From assembly GCF_000332995.1 (NCBI RefSeq), contig NZ_BANS01000013.1, positions 104,330 through 168,329 on the forward strand: 64,000 nucleotides of DNA. Direction: 5' to 3'. The position numbers and the translations under genes are program-made. Shown here piece by piece: positions 45,885 through 55,533 of this stretch. The notes under the pieces are model-generated. The model saw only the letters and a list, made by a program, of their open reading frames with translations, ran no database searches and was not told the DNA's origin. The DNA comes from Gordonia amicalis NBRC 100051 = JCM 11271 (lineage in GTDB: Bacteria; Actinomycetota; Actinomycetes; Mycobacteriales; Mycobacteriaceae). Every line of letters starts with the position of its first letter. Position 1 is the stretch's first letter.

Positions 45885-47207
45885 GTGAACGACACGCGAA
45901 CCTGTCTGGTCACCGGAGCGACCGGCTACGTCGGGGGCCGGCTGGCACCCCGGTTGCTCGACCGCGGTCACCGTGTCCGTGCGCTGGCCCGGACACCGTC
46001 GAAGCTGGCCGACGCGCCGTGGACGGCCGACCCACGTGCAGAGGTCGTCCAGGGTGACCTGTCGGACCGTGACTCACTGGTGGCGGCCTTCGCCGGCGTC
46101 GACGTCGTCTATCACCTGGTTCATTCGATGAGCACCGACGCAGACTTCGCAACCGAAGAGCGACGCTCTGCCGAGAACGTGGTGGCAGCGGCACAGGAGT
46201 GCGGCGTGTCCCGGATCGTCTATCTGGGCGGGTTGCACCCCGAGGGAACCGAACTGTCCGAACACCTGGCATCGCGGGCCGAGGTCGGCGACATCCTCAT
46301 CGAGTCGCCGGTCGAAACCGTCGCGCTGCAGGCCGGAACCCTCATCGGGTCCGGATCGGCGTCGTTCGAACTCATCCGCCACCTCACCGAACGGCTGCCG
46401 GCGATGACGACACCGCGGTGGGTCAGCAACAAGATCCAGCCCATCGCGGTCTCCGACGCGATGCACTACCTCGTCGAGGCCGCGACCGCGGAGGTCCCGT
46501 CGTCTCGAACCTGGGACATCGGCGGACCGGATGTTCTGGAGTACGGCGACATGATGCGGATCTACGCACAGGTCGCCGGACTCCGCCCCCGGACGATGGT
46601 CGTCCTTCCGTTCCTCACACCGTCGGTGGCGAGTCGTTGGGTCCGCTTCGTGACACCTATCCGGGGGAAGATCGCCCGGCCGCTGATCGAGTCGCTGGAA
46701 TGCGACGCCGTCTGCCGAAACCGCGACATCGACTCGATCATCCCTCGCCCACCGGGCGGGTTGACGCCGTACAGCCGCGCAGTCGCCGAGACACTGAACC
46801 GGGCCGAACGTGGCGCCGCACCGGCGACGTGGGCAAAGGCCGCCGCGGATGTGCCTGCATCCGAACCGATCCCGACCGACCCCGACTGGGCCGGAGAAGA
46901 GGTGTTCGAGACGAGTACGACGACCGTCGAAAACGGATCCGCCGACGAGATCTGGGATTCCCTCGAGCGGCGCGGGCAGGTTGTCGGCGAGAACCGTCCC
47001 GAGTTCCTGCGCGTTCGGGTGAGCGAGGACTCGCGCGGGAACGGGTTCATCGAGTACGCGTTGCGCGACCTCGGTGGCGATTCCCCACGTACCGAGGTGA
47101 CCACCACCTGCCGCTTCTTTCCCCACGGGATCGTCGGACTCGCCTACTGGCGACTCGGAGGTCCGTTTCGCGCACTCGGTGTGCCGTCCGCGGATCCGTT
47201 TCACTGA
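45885..47207 (+). CDS. NAD(P)-binding Rossmann protein with C-terminal DUF2867 domain
   Basis: The 440-residue protein has an N-terminal NmrA/epimerase-like Rossmann domain (CLVTGATGYVGGRLAPRLLD, VVYHLVHSMSTDADF, IVYLGGLHP) to about 300. A second alpha/beta domain from about 345 (EVFETSTTTVENGSADEIWD ... ALRDLGGDSPRTEVTTTCRF) ends in a short tail with FFPHGIVGLAYWRLGGPFRA. This combination matches actinobacterial DUF2867 proteins of unknown reaction. The GTG at 45885 has no strong ribosome site (AGGAG is 9 nt away). A role in lipid or quinone metabolism is only speculation. Confidence 0.8.
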   Translation: MNDTRTCLVTGATGYVGGRLAPRLLDRGHRVRALARTPSKLADAPWTADPRAEVVQGDLSDRDSLVAAFAGVDVVYHLVHSMSTDADFATEERRSAENVVAAAQECGVSRIVYLGGLHPEGTELSEHLASRAEVGDILIESPVETVALQAGTLIGSGSASFELIRHLTERLPAMTTPRWVSNKIQPIAVSDAMHYLVEAATAEVPSSRTWDIGGPDVLEYGDMMRIYAQVAGLRPRTMVVLPFLTPSVASRWVRFVTPIRGKIARPLIESLECDAVCRNRDIDSIIPRPPGGLTPYSRAVAETLNRAERGAAPATWAKAAADVPASEPIPTDPDWAGEEVFETSTTTVENGSADEIWDSLERRGQVVGENRPEFLRVRVSEDSRGNGFIEYALRDLGGDSPRTEVTTTCRFFPHGIVGLAYWRLGGPFRALGVPSADPFH

Positions 47208-47338
47208 GGGGCAGATCGGATTCGCTGACCGACGGACCGGGCTACCGGGGATCGGGTGACTCGCGGGATACAGTCAGCAGACCCGCCGATCGGGCGGTGC
47301 CGGCACGACCGGGCGGACGACGAGCAGAAGGTGATCGG

Positions 47339-48355
47339 GTGTCGCTGTCGGAACGGATCGACGACTTCCAGCGACGTCATCCGGCGACCGGATTCCCACT
47401 GGCGGTGATCTACAAGTTCGTCGACGATCAGGGCGCGTACCTGGCCGCACTCTGCACCTACTACGCGTTCATCTCCCTGTTCCCGCTGCTGTTGTTGTTC
47501 TCGACGATCCTGGGCATCGTGCTCGCCGACAATCCGGAACTGCAGGAGCGGATCCTGGACTCGGCGATGAGTCAGATCCCGGTCATCGGGAGCCAGCTCG
47601 GAGAGCCCGAGAAACTCAGCGGCGGGATCCCGGCCCTCGTGATCGGTGTGCTCGTCTCGCTGTACGGCGGTCTGGGTGTCGCCGTCGCGGCCCAGAATGC
47701 GATGAACACGATCTGGGCAGTGCCGCGCAACGAACGACCGGACCCGATCTTCGTGCGTCTGCGCGGCATGGTGCTGCTGTCGACGGTCGGCCTCGCCGTC
47801 ATCGGGCTGACCGTGGTCAACGGCCTCGCCGCCGGTATCGAGCTGGGCGTCGTCGGACGCTGGTTCGCGATTCTCGGCTCCGTCGTGCTGAGCACGTCCG
47901 TCTTCATCGTGGCGTTCCGGTTCGGTACCGCTCGAGCTCTGTCGGTGCGCGACGTCCTACCCGGTGCGCTGGCGGCCGCGGCGTGCTGGCAGGCGATCCA
48001 GACCTTCGGCGCGGTGTACGTCGCACGCGTCATCGCCAACGCGAGCTCCACCAACGGCGTCTTCGCCATCGTTCTCGGGCTGCTCGCGTTTCTCTATGTG
48101 ACCTCGATCGTGCTGGTGTTCTGCCTCGAAGCGAATTCCGTACGCGTGGATCACCTGTATCCGCGATCGCTGCTGACACCGTTCACCGACAACGTCATCC
48201 TCACCGAAGGCGACGAAGCCGCCTACTCGGCGCAGGTCAGGGCGCAGCGGAACAAGGGGTTTCAGGCGATCGACGTGACTTTCGACAACCCACGCGAGGA
48301 CCGCACGAACGGGGAGGACGCCCCGGCTGGTCAGGGTGGAGACGATTCGCGCTGA
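47339..48355 (+). CDS. YihY/BrkB-family membrane protein (second copy)
   Basis: The 338-residue protein starts at a GTG (MSLSERIDDFQRRHPATGFP). It has six membrane segments: LAALCTYYAFISLFPLLLLF, IPALVIGVLVSLYGGLGVAV, VLLSTVGLAVIGLTVVNGLA, FAILGSVVLSTSVFIVAFRF, NGVFAIVLGLLAFLYVTSIV and others, and a charged acidic tail. AGAAGG lies before the start. It is distant from the member at 31337. The function in actinobacteria is unknown. It ends 4 nt from the stop of the opposite CoA-transferase gene. Confidence 0.85.
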   Translation: MSLSERIDDFQRRHPATGFPLAVIYKFVDDQGAYLAALCTYYAFISLFPLLLLFSTILGIVLADNPELQERILDSAMSQIPVIGSQLGEPEKLSGGIPALVIGVLVSLYGGLGVAVAAQNAMNTIWAVPRNERPDPIFVRLRGMVLLSTVGLAVIGLTVVNGLAAGIELGVVGRWFAILGSVVLSTSVFIVAFRFGTARALSVRDVLPGALAAAACWQAIQTFGAVYVARVIANASSTNGVFAIVLGLLAFLYVTSIVLVFCLEANSVRVDHLYPRSLLTPFTDNVILTEGDEAAYSAQVRAQRNKGFQAIDVTFDNPREDRTNGEDAPAGQGGDDSR

Positions 48356-48359
48356 GTCC

Positions 48360-49898
48360 TCAGCGCATGGAGCCGGTCTCCAGGTACCGCTGATGGAAGC
48401 TGAACGCCTCACCGAGGATGTGCGGGGTCTGGCCGGCGGCCGGCATCGCCTCGGCCCGGACGAAGTAATCGTTCAGCATGGGCCGGAACTCCGGGTGCGC
48501 ACATTTCTCGATGATCAGGGGCGCGCGGCGTCGCGGCGACAGGCCACGTAGGTCGGCCAGCCCGTGCTCGGTGACGATCACCTGGCAGTCGTGTTCGGTG
48601 TGGTCGACGTGCGGCGTCATCGGCACGATCGACGAGATCGCGCCGTCGCGGGCCGTCGACGGACTCAGGAACAACGACACATAACCGTTGCGGGCGAAGT
48701 CACCCGACCCGCCGATGCCGTTCATGATCCTGGTGCCCATCACGTGCGTCGAGTTCACGTTGCCGTAGATGTCGGCCTCGAGCATGCCGTTCATCGCGAT
48801 CACACCGAGACGGCGGACGACCTCGGGATGGTTGCTGATCTCCTGCGGACGCAGGGTGATGTGGTTCCGGTAGAAGTCGACGTTGGACGTCAACTCCTCG
48901 ATGCCGGCCTCGCTCAGTGCCAGTGCGGTCGACGACGCGTGGGACACGGTCCCGTCCTTGATCAGCCGCAGCATGCTGTCCTGGATGACCTCCGAATAGC
49001 AGGTCAGCCCCTTGTAGGGGCCGCGGTCCAGACCGCCGAGCACGGCGTTGGCGACGTTGCCGATACCTGCTTGCAGAGGAAGCAGTGTGTCCGCGGGCAA
49101 CCGGCCGTTGCGGACCTCGTAGTCGAAGAAGTCGAGGACGTGACCGGCGATCGCCTCACTGATGGCGTCGGGCGGGGTCACGGGGCTGGCGCTGTCGCGG
49201 TGATCGGTCTCCACGACGGCGACGACCTTGGCCGGGTCGACCCGGAAGGTCTGCTGGCCGATCCGGTCCTGTACGCGGGTCAGCGGGATCGGCTTGCGGT
49301 TGGGCGGAAGGGCCGTGCCGTAGTACACGTCGTGCATTCCCTCGACGCCCGCGGGTACCCACGAGTTGACCTCGAGGATGACCTTCTCGGCCACGTCGAG
49401 CCAGGTCTTGTTGTTGCCGATGGACGCGGACGGAATCAGCTCCCCCGATTCGGTGATTCCGGAAACCTCGACGACGGCGACGTCGACTTTGCCGTAATAG
49501 CCCACCCACACCTGCTGGGCCACGTGGGACAGGTGTATGTCGACGTAGTCCATCCGACCGTCGTTGATGCGTTTACGGGCGGTGGCCTCCGACTGGTACG
49601 GCATCCGCAGCGCGATGCCGTCGACCTCGGTGAGGAGGCGTTCGGTCTCGGTCGAGACCGAGGCGCCCGTCAACAGGTTGATGGTGAAATTCGAACCCGT
49701 CGCCCGGGCTCCCCTGATCTTGTCCGCGAGGGCGGGGATGATCACCTTCGGTGTTCCGGCACTGGCAAATCCGCTGATCGCCACGGTGTCGTCGGGCTGG
49801 ATGAACTGCACTGCGTCGTCGGCGGACATCACCTTCGACGCGTATGCGGTGCTGCGAATACGTCCCGACGGCACGGAACTACCTACGGTGGGGGTCAC
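48360..49898 (-). CDS. Acetyl-CoA hydrolase/succinyl-CoA:acetate CoA-transferase
   Basis: The 512-residue class I CoA-transferase has ASKVMSADDAVQFIQPDDTV, VAISGFASAGTPKVIIPALA, the GIGNVANAVLGGLDRGPYKG loop with the catalytic-site pattern YSEVIQDSML, and GIGGSGDFARNGYVSLFLSP. The catalytic Glu lies in the YSEV segment as in AarC/Ach1 proteins. It would exchange CoA between acetate and succinyl-CoA or hydrolyse acetyl-CoA, which links to the acetyl-CoA enzymes elsewhere in the window. I start at GTG 49898 (PTVGSSVPSGRI); the frame is open to 49916. Confidence 0.87.
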   Translation of the reverse strand: MTPTVGSSVPSGRIRSTAYASKVMSADDAVQFIQPDDTVAISGFASAGTPKVIIPALADKIRGARATGSNFTINLLTGASVSTETERLLTEVDGIALRMPYQSEATARKRINDGRMDYVDIHLSHVAQQVWVGYYGKVDVAVVEVSGITESGELIPSASIGNNKTWLDVAEKVILEVNSWVPAGVEGMHDVYYGTALPPNRKPIPLTRVQDRIGQQTFRVDPAKVVAVVETDHRDSASPVTPPDAISEAIAGHVLDFFDYEVRNGRLPADTLLPLQAGIGNVANAVLGGLDRGPYKGLTCYSEVIQDSMLRLIKDGTVSHASSTALALSEAGIEELTSNVDFYRNHITLRPQEISNHPEVVRRLGVIAMNGMLEADIYGNVNSTHVMGTRIMNGIGGSGDFARNGYVSLFLSPSTARDGAISSIVPMTPHVDHTEHDCQVIVTEHGLADLRGLSPRRRAPLIIEKCAHPEFRPMLNDYFVRAEAMPAAGQTPHILGEAFSFHQRYLETGSMR

Positions 49899-50014
49899 GT
49901 CCCTCAGGATAAGCACAGGTCGAAATGATCACGGTCACGGATGACCGAGGCATGTCGATCGCGGCATGGTATGAGGCCTCGGGTGAGTTGGTCGGTTGAC
50001 CTGTCCGGTAAGTC

Positions 50015-50347
50015 TCAGTGCACGGCGCCCAGCTCGACGAGCAGCACTCCCACGACGATGACTCCGATGCCGGCCAGCACCCGGGGGGGGGGGGTGAGTC
50101 GTTCCCGGAACAGGAAGTGGGCTGCGATGGCGGTCGCCGCCACACCGGCCGCCGCCCAGATCCCATAGGCGACACCGAGCGGGATTCCCTGACGGAGTGC
50201 GACTGTCAGTGCGACGAAGGCGATGAGATAGCCGACCACGACGATCCCGTAGAACCGCGGTCTCCCGTCGGTGGCGACGCGGAGTGCGAGCGTGGCACTG
50301 ACCTCCGCCACGATCGCCAGGATGACGAAGACGTACCCCACGTTCAT
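50015..50347 (-). CDS. SMR efflux protein, second subunit
   Basis: The 110-residue protein has four membrane helices: VGYVFVILAIVAEVSATLAL with the conserved membrane-embedded Glu in AEVSATL, FYGIVVVGYLIAFVALTVAL, PLGVAYGIWAAAGVAATAIA and VLAGIGVIVVGVLLVELGAV. This is the small multidrug resistance fold that exports quaternary cations with proton exchange. Its start overlaps the stop of the preceding SMR gene by ATGA, so the two make a pair (heterodimer like EbrAB or YkkCD). A C12 tract in codons for TPPPR lies between helices 3 and 4, so a slip would switch it off. Confidence 0.88.
   Translation of the reverse strand: MNVGYVFVILAIVAEVSATLALRVATDGRPRFYGIVVVGYLIAFVALTVALRQGIPLGVAYGIWAAAGVAATAIAAHFLFRERLTPPPRVLAGIGVIVVGVLLVELGAVH
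50083..50094. repeat. 12-nt mononucleotide tract (G on plus, C on coding strand)
   Basis: Twelve consecutive G residues on the plus strand lie inside the SMR gene at 50015-50347. They encode part of Thr-Pro-Pro-Pro-Arg. It is the longest homopolymer I noticed in the window. Tracts of this length are prone to slipped-strand indels and to sequencing error. Confidence 0.85.
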
Positions 50348-50691
50348 GCCTCGTCGATCATCGCGGCGACCGGTGCGTGGGACGAGGACCCGGATTCGAC
50401 GAGCACGACCCCGATCATGATGCACACGATCCCCACCGCCATGACGGGACTGAACGCCTCATCGAATATCAGGGAGGCGAGCACCGCCGTCAGGGCGACG
50501 CCGGTTGCCGACCACACGCCGTACGCGACGCCGATCCCCATCCCCCGCTTCAGGACTGCGGCCAGCATGAAGGCCGTCGCGTAGCCGACGACCACCACGA
50601 GGTAGAGGGCCGGGAGTGATTCCGAGCCTTTGAGAGACAACGTCGCGGCGACCTCGGACACGATCGCGCCGATGAGGAGGATCCAGGGCAA
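50344..50691 (-). CDS. SMR efflux protein, first subunit
   Basis: The 115-residue protein has the four-helix SMR fold: MPWILLIGAIVSEVAATLSL with the essential Glu in SEVAATLSLKGSE, LYLVVVVGYATAFMLAAVLK, GIGVAYGVWSATGVALTAVL and AVGIVCIMIGVVLVESGSSS. The GVAYGVWSA and helix 1 motifs are typical of EmrE and its relatives. It is the upstream gene of the two-gene unit and its stop TGA overlaps the next ATG. The C-terminal 12-residue tail (HAPVAAMIDEA) is extra. The pump probably exports quaternary ammonium or guanidinium-like compounds. Confidence 0.88.
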   Translation of the reverse strand: MPWILLIGAIVSEVAATLSLKGSESLPALYLVVVVGYATAFMLAAVLKRGMGIGVAYGVWSATGVALTAVLASLIFDEAFSPVMAVGIVCIMIGVVLVESGSSSHAPVAAMIDEA

Positions 50692-50746
50692 TGGGGTTCC
50701 TTCGACGGTTGAGGGACTTCGCGCGAAATCTACCCCGCCAATGGCT

Positions 50747-50774
50747 CGGACCCGCAGCCTGGGCTGCGGGTCCG
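50747..50774 (-). terminator. Perfect 11-bp hairpin downstream of doxX
   Basis: CGGACCCGCAG and CTGCGGGTCCG form a perfect 11-bp stem with a 6-nt loop, 20 nt after the DoxX stop codon in the direction of transcription. No U tract follows, as is common for actinobacterial terminators. It separates doxX from the SMR pair. Confidence 0.7.
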
Positions 50775-50793
50775 AAAACGGGTGTGTGTGCGG

Positions 50794-51258
50794 TCAGTTG
50801 GCGGAGCCGACCGTCGTCGCCGGACGGTTGCCGTCGACGGCGAGCCAGGGCGCCTTGGTGCCGAGGATCGCGTCGATGCTGAAACGGCCTGCACCGACCA
50901 CGGCCAGCAGAAGCGCGCCGGCGCCGAGTGCCAGCACGAGTTCATAGCCGCCGTCGGAGGCCCAGATGCCGTTGTCGATGTGGGCGATGAACAGCGCGCC
51001 CAGCATGTCGAGGAAGAACAGCAGGCCGACGACCGGGGTGAGCAGACCGGCGATCAGAGCGATACCGCCGAGGATCTCGAGCCAGGTGACGAGGAACGCC
51101 GAGATCGCGGGCAGTGGAACGTCCATCATCTCGAACCCGGCTTTGGGGCCGGCCCACCCGTTCTGCTGGAACTTCTGCAGGCCATGGGCCAGGAAAACGG
51201 CGCCGAATGCGATGCGTGCGAGGAGGATTCCCACGCTGCGGGCGATGGGACTGGACAT
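50794..51258 (-). CDS. DoxX-family membrane protein
   Basis: The 154-residue protein has four membrane helices: SVGILLARIAFGAVFLAHGL, AISAFLVTWLEILGGIALIA, PVVGLLFFLDMLGALFIAHI and YELVLALGAGALLLAVVGAG, with the DoxX hallmark AHGLQKFQ. DoxX proteins act in redox or thiol homeostasis, e.g. with superoxide dismutase in mycobacteria, though not proven for this copy. It is divergent from a MarR-family gene with clear operators between them, so it is likely repressed and induced by oxidants or phenols. AAGGCGG is before the ATG. Confidence 0.85.
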   Translation of the reverse strand: MSSPIARSVGILLARIAFGAVFLAHGLQKFQQNGWAGPKAGFEMMDVPLPAISAFLVTWLEILGGIALIAGLLTPVVGLLFFLDMLGALFIAHIDNGIWASDGGYELVLALGAGALLLAVVGAGRFSIDAILGTKAPWLAVDGNRPATTVGSAN

Positions 51259-51285
51259 GGAAAACCGCCTTGAGCTCGAGGATTC

Positions 51286-51336
51286 ACTTGATGTGTCAAT
51301 TGATGAATCTAGGACCTATGACTTGATGAGTCAAGT
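51286..51336. promoter_or_regulatory. Two MarR-type operators between doxX and marR
   Basis: Two similar palindromes stand 35 bp apart: ACTTGATGTGTCAATT (51286-51301, imperfect) and ACTTGATGAGTCAAGT (51321-51336, perfect 6-bp arms around TGAG). A further half site TCAAGT follows at 51343-51348. They lie in the divergent promoter region, where autoregulated MarR proteins bind. Confidence 0.75.
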
Positions 51337-51373
51337 GAAGCTTCAAGTAATGGAGATCGGATAGACTGCGCGA

Positions 51374-51847
51374 ATGTCCGGTGAGCAGGAGCCCAGATGG
51401 CTCGACGACGAGGAGATGGACGCCTGGATTCAGGTGGCCACGGCGCTGGCTCGGCTCCCCCATGCGCTCGACGCTCAGCTGCTCCGGGATGCGCAGCTCA
51501 CCCACTTCGAATACGAGGTCCTCTCCGCGTTGTCCGAAGCGCCCGACCGCACGTTGCGGATGAGTGAGCTCGCCGAGATGTCCTATGGTTCCCTGTCGCG
51601 TCTCTCCCATGTGGTGGGTCGGCTGGAGAAACGTGAATGGGTGCGCCGCCATCAGTGCCCGGAGGATGGTCGCTTCACGAATGCGGTTCTGACAGAAGCG
51701 GGTTGGGACAAGGTGGTGGCTACTGCGCCCGGTTATGTCGCCAATGTGCGTCGGCTTGTCGTCGACCGCCTGACCCGTGCGCAGTTGCGTCAGGTGTCAG
51801 CGATCGGGCGGCGGGTCAACAACAACGACGAACCCGGCACGCGCTGA
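51374..51847 (+). CDS. MarR-family transcriptional regulator
   Basis: The 157-residue regulator has helix alpha1 (MDAWIQVATALARLPHALDA), the winged helix with LTHFEYEVLSALSEAPDRTL, RMSELAEMSYGSLSRLSHVV recognition helix, GRLEKREWVRRHQCPEDGRF wing (DGR motif) and a C-terminal dimerisation helix. No redox Cys typical of OhrR is seen except one in the wing (HQCPED), which could sense oxidants. It is divergent from doxX and most likely represses both genes through the two palindromes between them. ATG at 51374. Confidence 0.88.
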   Translation: MSGEQEPRWLDDEEMDAWIQVATALARLPHALDAQLLRDAQLTHFEYEVLSALSEAPDRTLRMSELAEMSYGSLSRLSHVVGRLEKREWVRRHQCPEDGRFTNAVLTEAGWDKVVATAPGYVANVRRLVVDRLTRAQLRQVSAIGRRVNNNDEPGTR

Positions 51848-51906
51848 CGGTCGTCCACGGCTCGCGTTCAACCGCTGTGTGCCGATGACACCGGGCAACT
51901 CGATCT

Positions 51907-54900
51907 TCACTCCGTGAGGGGCGACGTGTGCAGTCTGTCCAGGAACGGGACGACCACCGGGTCCACGTCCCTGCGAGCGGTCGTGCCCAGTTTCCGGACG
52001 ATGTGTTGCACACCGGATCCCGCGTCGAGTACGGGTTGCACCAGACCCAGACGGGCACAGCGATCGAGGATCGGGAGAAGCAGTTCCTCCGCCTCGGCGA
52101 GGGACCCGCTCGCGGCCAGGCATTCGGCCAGGAGCAGCCGGGCGTCGAGCTCCGCTCTCGGCCGGGTCGTCGCGTCGATCGACCCGGCCAGGGCGCGTGC
52201 CCGTCGGCACGCGGCGTTCCGGGTGTCGGTGGTACTGACGGCCAGGAGTGCGCGGATGGCTGCCTCCTCGGTCTTCTCGGCGGTGACCTGAACGATTCCG
52301 TCCGGAAGGTCGTGGGGCATCTCGGCCGGGAACGAATCAGCGGACAGCGCTGACGCACCGATACCCGAACGGATGCGTTCGGCCGTGATGTGGGCGGCCA
52401 ACCGCGGGAGATTCAGCGCCTGTGCCAGCCGTTCGCCCTCGTCCAGCCGCTCGGCGGCCTGGTCATCTTGCCCGAGAGCGTGTTTCGCGCGTGCGCCGAC
52501 GACATAGGTCGCGAGCATGATCTCGACGATGCCCCCCTCGGCGCCGAGGTTGTAGGTGTCGTCGAGGAGCCGCTGGGCCTCGTCCACATTGCCGCGTTCG
52601 TACAGCAACTCCCCCGAGGAGCGCGCCACTGAGCCGGGAGCCGTAGGAGCGGTCCTCGTCGGAGGCACGAGCGAGTCCCATCGCGTGCCGGAACGATGCC
52701 TCGGCGGCGTCGAAGTCCAGTTGTTCCCGCGCCGCCACGCCGTCGAGGATGTATCCGTAGATGACGCTGAACGGTCCTTTCGTCCGGCGGTGGTGCGGAC
52801 GTGCCCAGCGCTGCCATTCCCGGGCCTCGTCGTAGGCGAACCGTTGGATCTCGCGGAACGACGCGACGGCGGCGACGCCGGACAGAACCCACGGACGCAG
52901 GCGCTCGGCGCGCACCATGCAGGCCTCGACGGCCTCGTCGACGCCCTCGAGTTGATCGTCGAGAACATTCATCGAGGCACGGATGAGTCCGGTCTCCGCG
53001 CGGATGACGGCGACATCGCCATCGGGGCCGGCGCCGGCCGGGAGTGCGGCATCGATGGAGGCGAGCGCCGTGTTCGCCGGTGCCCGGTGGTGAAGAAGCG
53101 CGTGCGCCCAGGCGAGCGCCAGCTGGAGATCCGGTCGCTGCCTGCGCGTTGTCACCGGGAGCTTGGCGGCGAGGCCGAGCAGGGTGCTCATCTTGGACTG
53201 TTCGAGCAGGTCGTAGCCTTCGCGTTCGACCAGGTCGATCGCCTCGGACTCGTCGCCGGCGGCGAGGAAATGGTCGACGGCCGGGCTGAACATGCGCCGC
53301 TCGGCGAACCACGCGGCTGCTCGCCGGTGGAGATCGTCGCACCTGTCGGACTCCTGCCGTTCGAGTCGACGGCGCAGGAAGTGGGCGAACAGGTTGTGGT
53401 AGCGGAACCACTGCCCTTCGGGGTCGAGTCGGGTGAGGAACAGGTCGCGTTCCTCGATGTCCTCGAGCATGCTCTGGGTGTGGCGTCGGCCCGTCAACGC
53501 GGCCGCCAGCGACGCACAGATCCGTTCGCTGACCGAGGTCGCCAGGAGGAAGTCGAGGAGGTCCGGGTCGAGGCTGTCGAGGACGTTCTCGGCGAGGTAC
53601 TCCCCCAGTTCGCGGTGGTTCGCCGAGAACTGACGGATCGCCGCGCGGGGATCGTCGTGCTCGCGCAGCGCCAGGGACGCCAGCTGCAGGGCGGCCACCC
53701 AGCCGTCGGTGGTCTCCTCGAGCTCGGCGACATCGGTGTCGTCGATCGGCAGCCCGGTTCCCCCGGTGAGTAGCTCGCGAGACTCGTCGATGTCGAAACG
53801 CAGTGCCGCGGCATCGATTTCGATGAGTTCGTTCTTCACTCGAAGACTGCTGAGCGGCAGATATCGGCGTGTGCGGCTGGTGACGACGAGCTGGAGGTGG
53901 TGGCAGCCGTTGTCGATCAGGAACTGCGCGATCGCCCGGCTCGCCGGGTTGGTGATCCGATGCCAGTCGTCGAGGACGATGCGGATGTGCTCGTCGGTCG
54001 TGTGGGCGCGATTGATCAGCGTGGTCAGCACGTAGCGCTCGGCGCCTTCGCCGTACTCCTCCAAGGTGCGGGTGAGCTCGTTTCCCAGGCCGGGAAACGT
54101 CACGCTGATCGCGTCGACGAGGTGCGACAGAAACCATGCGGGTGTGTTGTCGTCCTCGTCGATCGCCAACCACGCCGTCTTTCCGCCGGTGGTCTCGGCA
54201 GCCTGGACGTACTGGGCGGCCAGCACGGTCTTCCCGTATCCCGCGGGTCCGTGGATCAGGATCAGCCGTGCCCGATTGCCGGTGGTCAGCCGCGCGAGCA
54301 ACCGGGTGCGTGGAACCGTGGCGTGGGCCAGGACCGGCGGCCGGTACTTGGCGGTGACGACGGGCGGACGCCCCGAATCCGACCCGTCGGCGCGGGTGTC
54401 GAGGTGGGGGTACTCCGAGGTGTCCGTGGACGAGTCGGTGTCGGTCGGCGCGGGACCGTCGATGTCGGCGAACAGCGGGACCGGCACCTCGGGTACGGGA
54501 TATCCGAGTTCGAGGCCGGCCTGCCGCAGGGCTTCACCGAACTCGCGTGCCGTCGCATAGCGGTCTGCGGGTGTGGGGGCCATCGCCCGCGCGATGACCG
54601 TCCACAGGGGCTCCGGTATGCCTTGCGCTCGGAGGTCCGGAATCGGTTCGGTGGTGATCCGCAAGAGCTGGGCGACCAGGTCCTCGTTCTTGCGACGCCC
54701 GTACGCCGGTCGGCCGGCCAGCGCCGCGAACAGTACGGCGCCGAGCCCGTACACGTCGGAGAGCACCGATGGTGACTCACCGCGCAGCACTTCCGGCGCG
54801 GTGTAGGCCGGTGTGCCGAGGACCAGTCCGCGGGTGGTGTCGTCGCGATCGGCGAGCCGGGCGATGCCGAAGTCGGTCAGCTGTGGCTGGCCGTACTCGG

Positions 54901-55372
54901 TGAGAAGGATGTTCGAGGGTTTCAGATCTCGATGCAGAACGCTGGCCCGATGGGAGGTCTCCAGGGCGCCGGCGATCTTGATCCCGAGGTCGAGGACCTC
55001 GTCGACCTCGCAAGGCCCTTGGCGACGGAGCCGCGTGTCCAGCGAGCCGCGGGCGTGGAAGGGCATGACGATGTACGGGAATCCCGATCGCGTCACGCCG
55101 GCCTCGAGAATGTGGACGATGTTGGGGTGACCCGACAGACGGCCCATCGCCTGCTGTTCGCGGAGAAACCGCAGGCGATCGGTCTCGTCGCGGCCCGCCC
55201 GCAGCACCTTGACCGCCACCTCACGGTCGAGCGCAGGTTGGAGACAGCGGTAGACGACCCCGAACCCGCCACGCCCCGTGATCCGAGCGTTGGTGAAGCC
55301 CGCCGCGCTCAGATCATCCGCGATCTCCCGGGACGGGGGATCGGCTGGTCGCGTGACAGTCCGACGGGCCAT
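51907..55372 (-). pseudogene. PknK-like Ser/Thr kinase with MalT-type ATPase and TPR region, one frameshift
   Basis: Residues about 30-290 form a Hanks kinase: GRGGFG loop, Lys55 in AVKVL, HRDLKPSN (147-154), DFGIAR, APE. A linker follows, then a MalT/STAND-type ATPase with GPAGYGKT (375-382) and RIVLDDWHRI, winged-helix and TPR-like repeats. At 52611-52615 a C5 run (G5 on coding strand) has probably one extra base. The first frame then goes wrong and stops at 52463, while the next frame carries ELLYERGNVDEAQRLLDDTY to SPLTE at 51907. Whole protein about 1150 residues, like mycobacterial PknK. It ends just where LuxR-type regulators begin their HTH. Confidence 0.8.
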
Positions 55373-55533
55373 CGCAGGTCCTAGAGATCGGGTCGTGTCG
55401 TCATCGATCGCGGCTGGTCGGGCGAACTCCGAAGGTCTGGTTCGGCCGACAGACGCACCGCAGGCTCATTCATGGCGTCCCCTCGTCGTCTCAGAGTCTA
55501 GGCGCCGGGGCGCGGCGAGTGCCGCGGCATGGG

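Noticed and set aside
46199..47338. Upstream extension of the YihY frame
   Set aside because: It is an Arg-rich shadow of the DUF2867 gene. The YihY homology starts at 47339.
52413..54173. Arg-rich minus-strand frame of 586 codons
   Set aside because: It is an alternative frame of the kinase/MalT gene, with biased composition and no domains.
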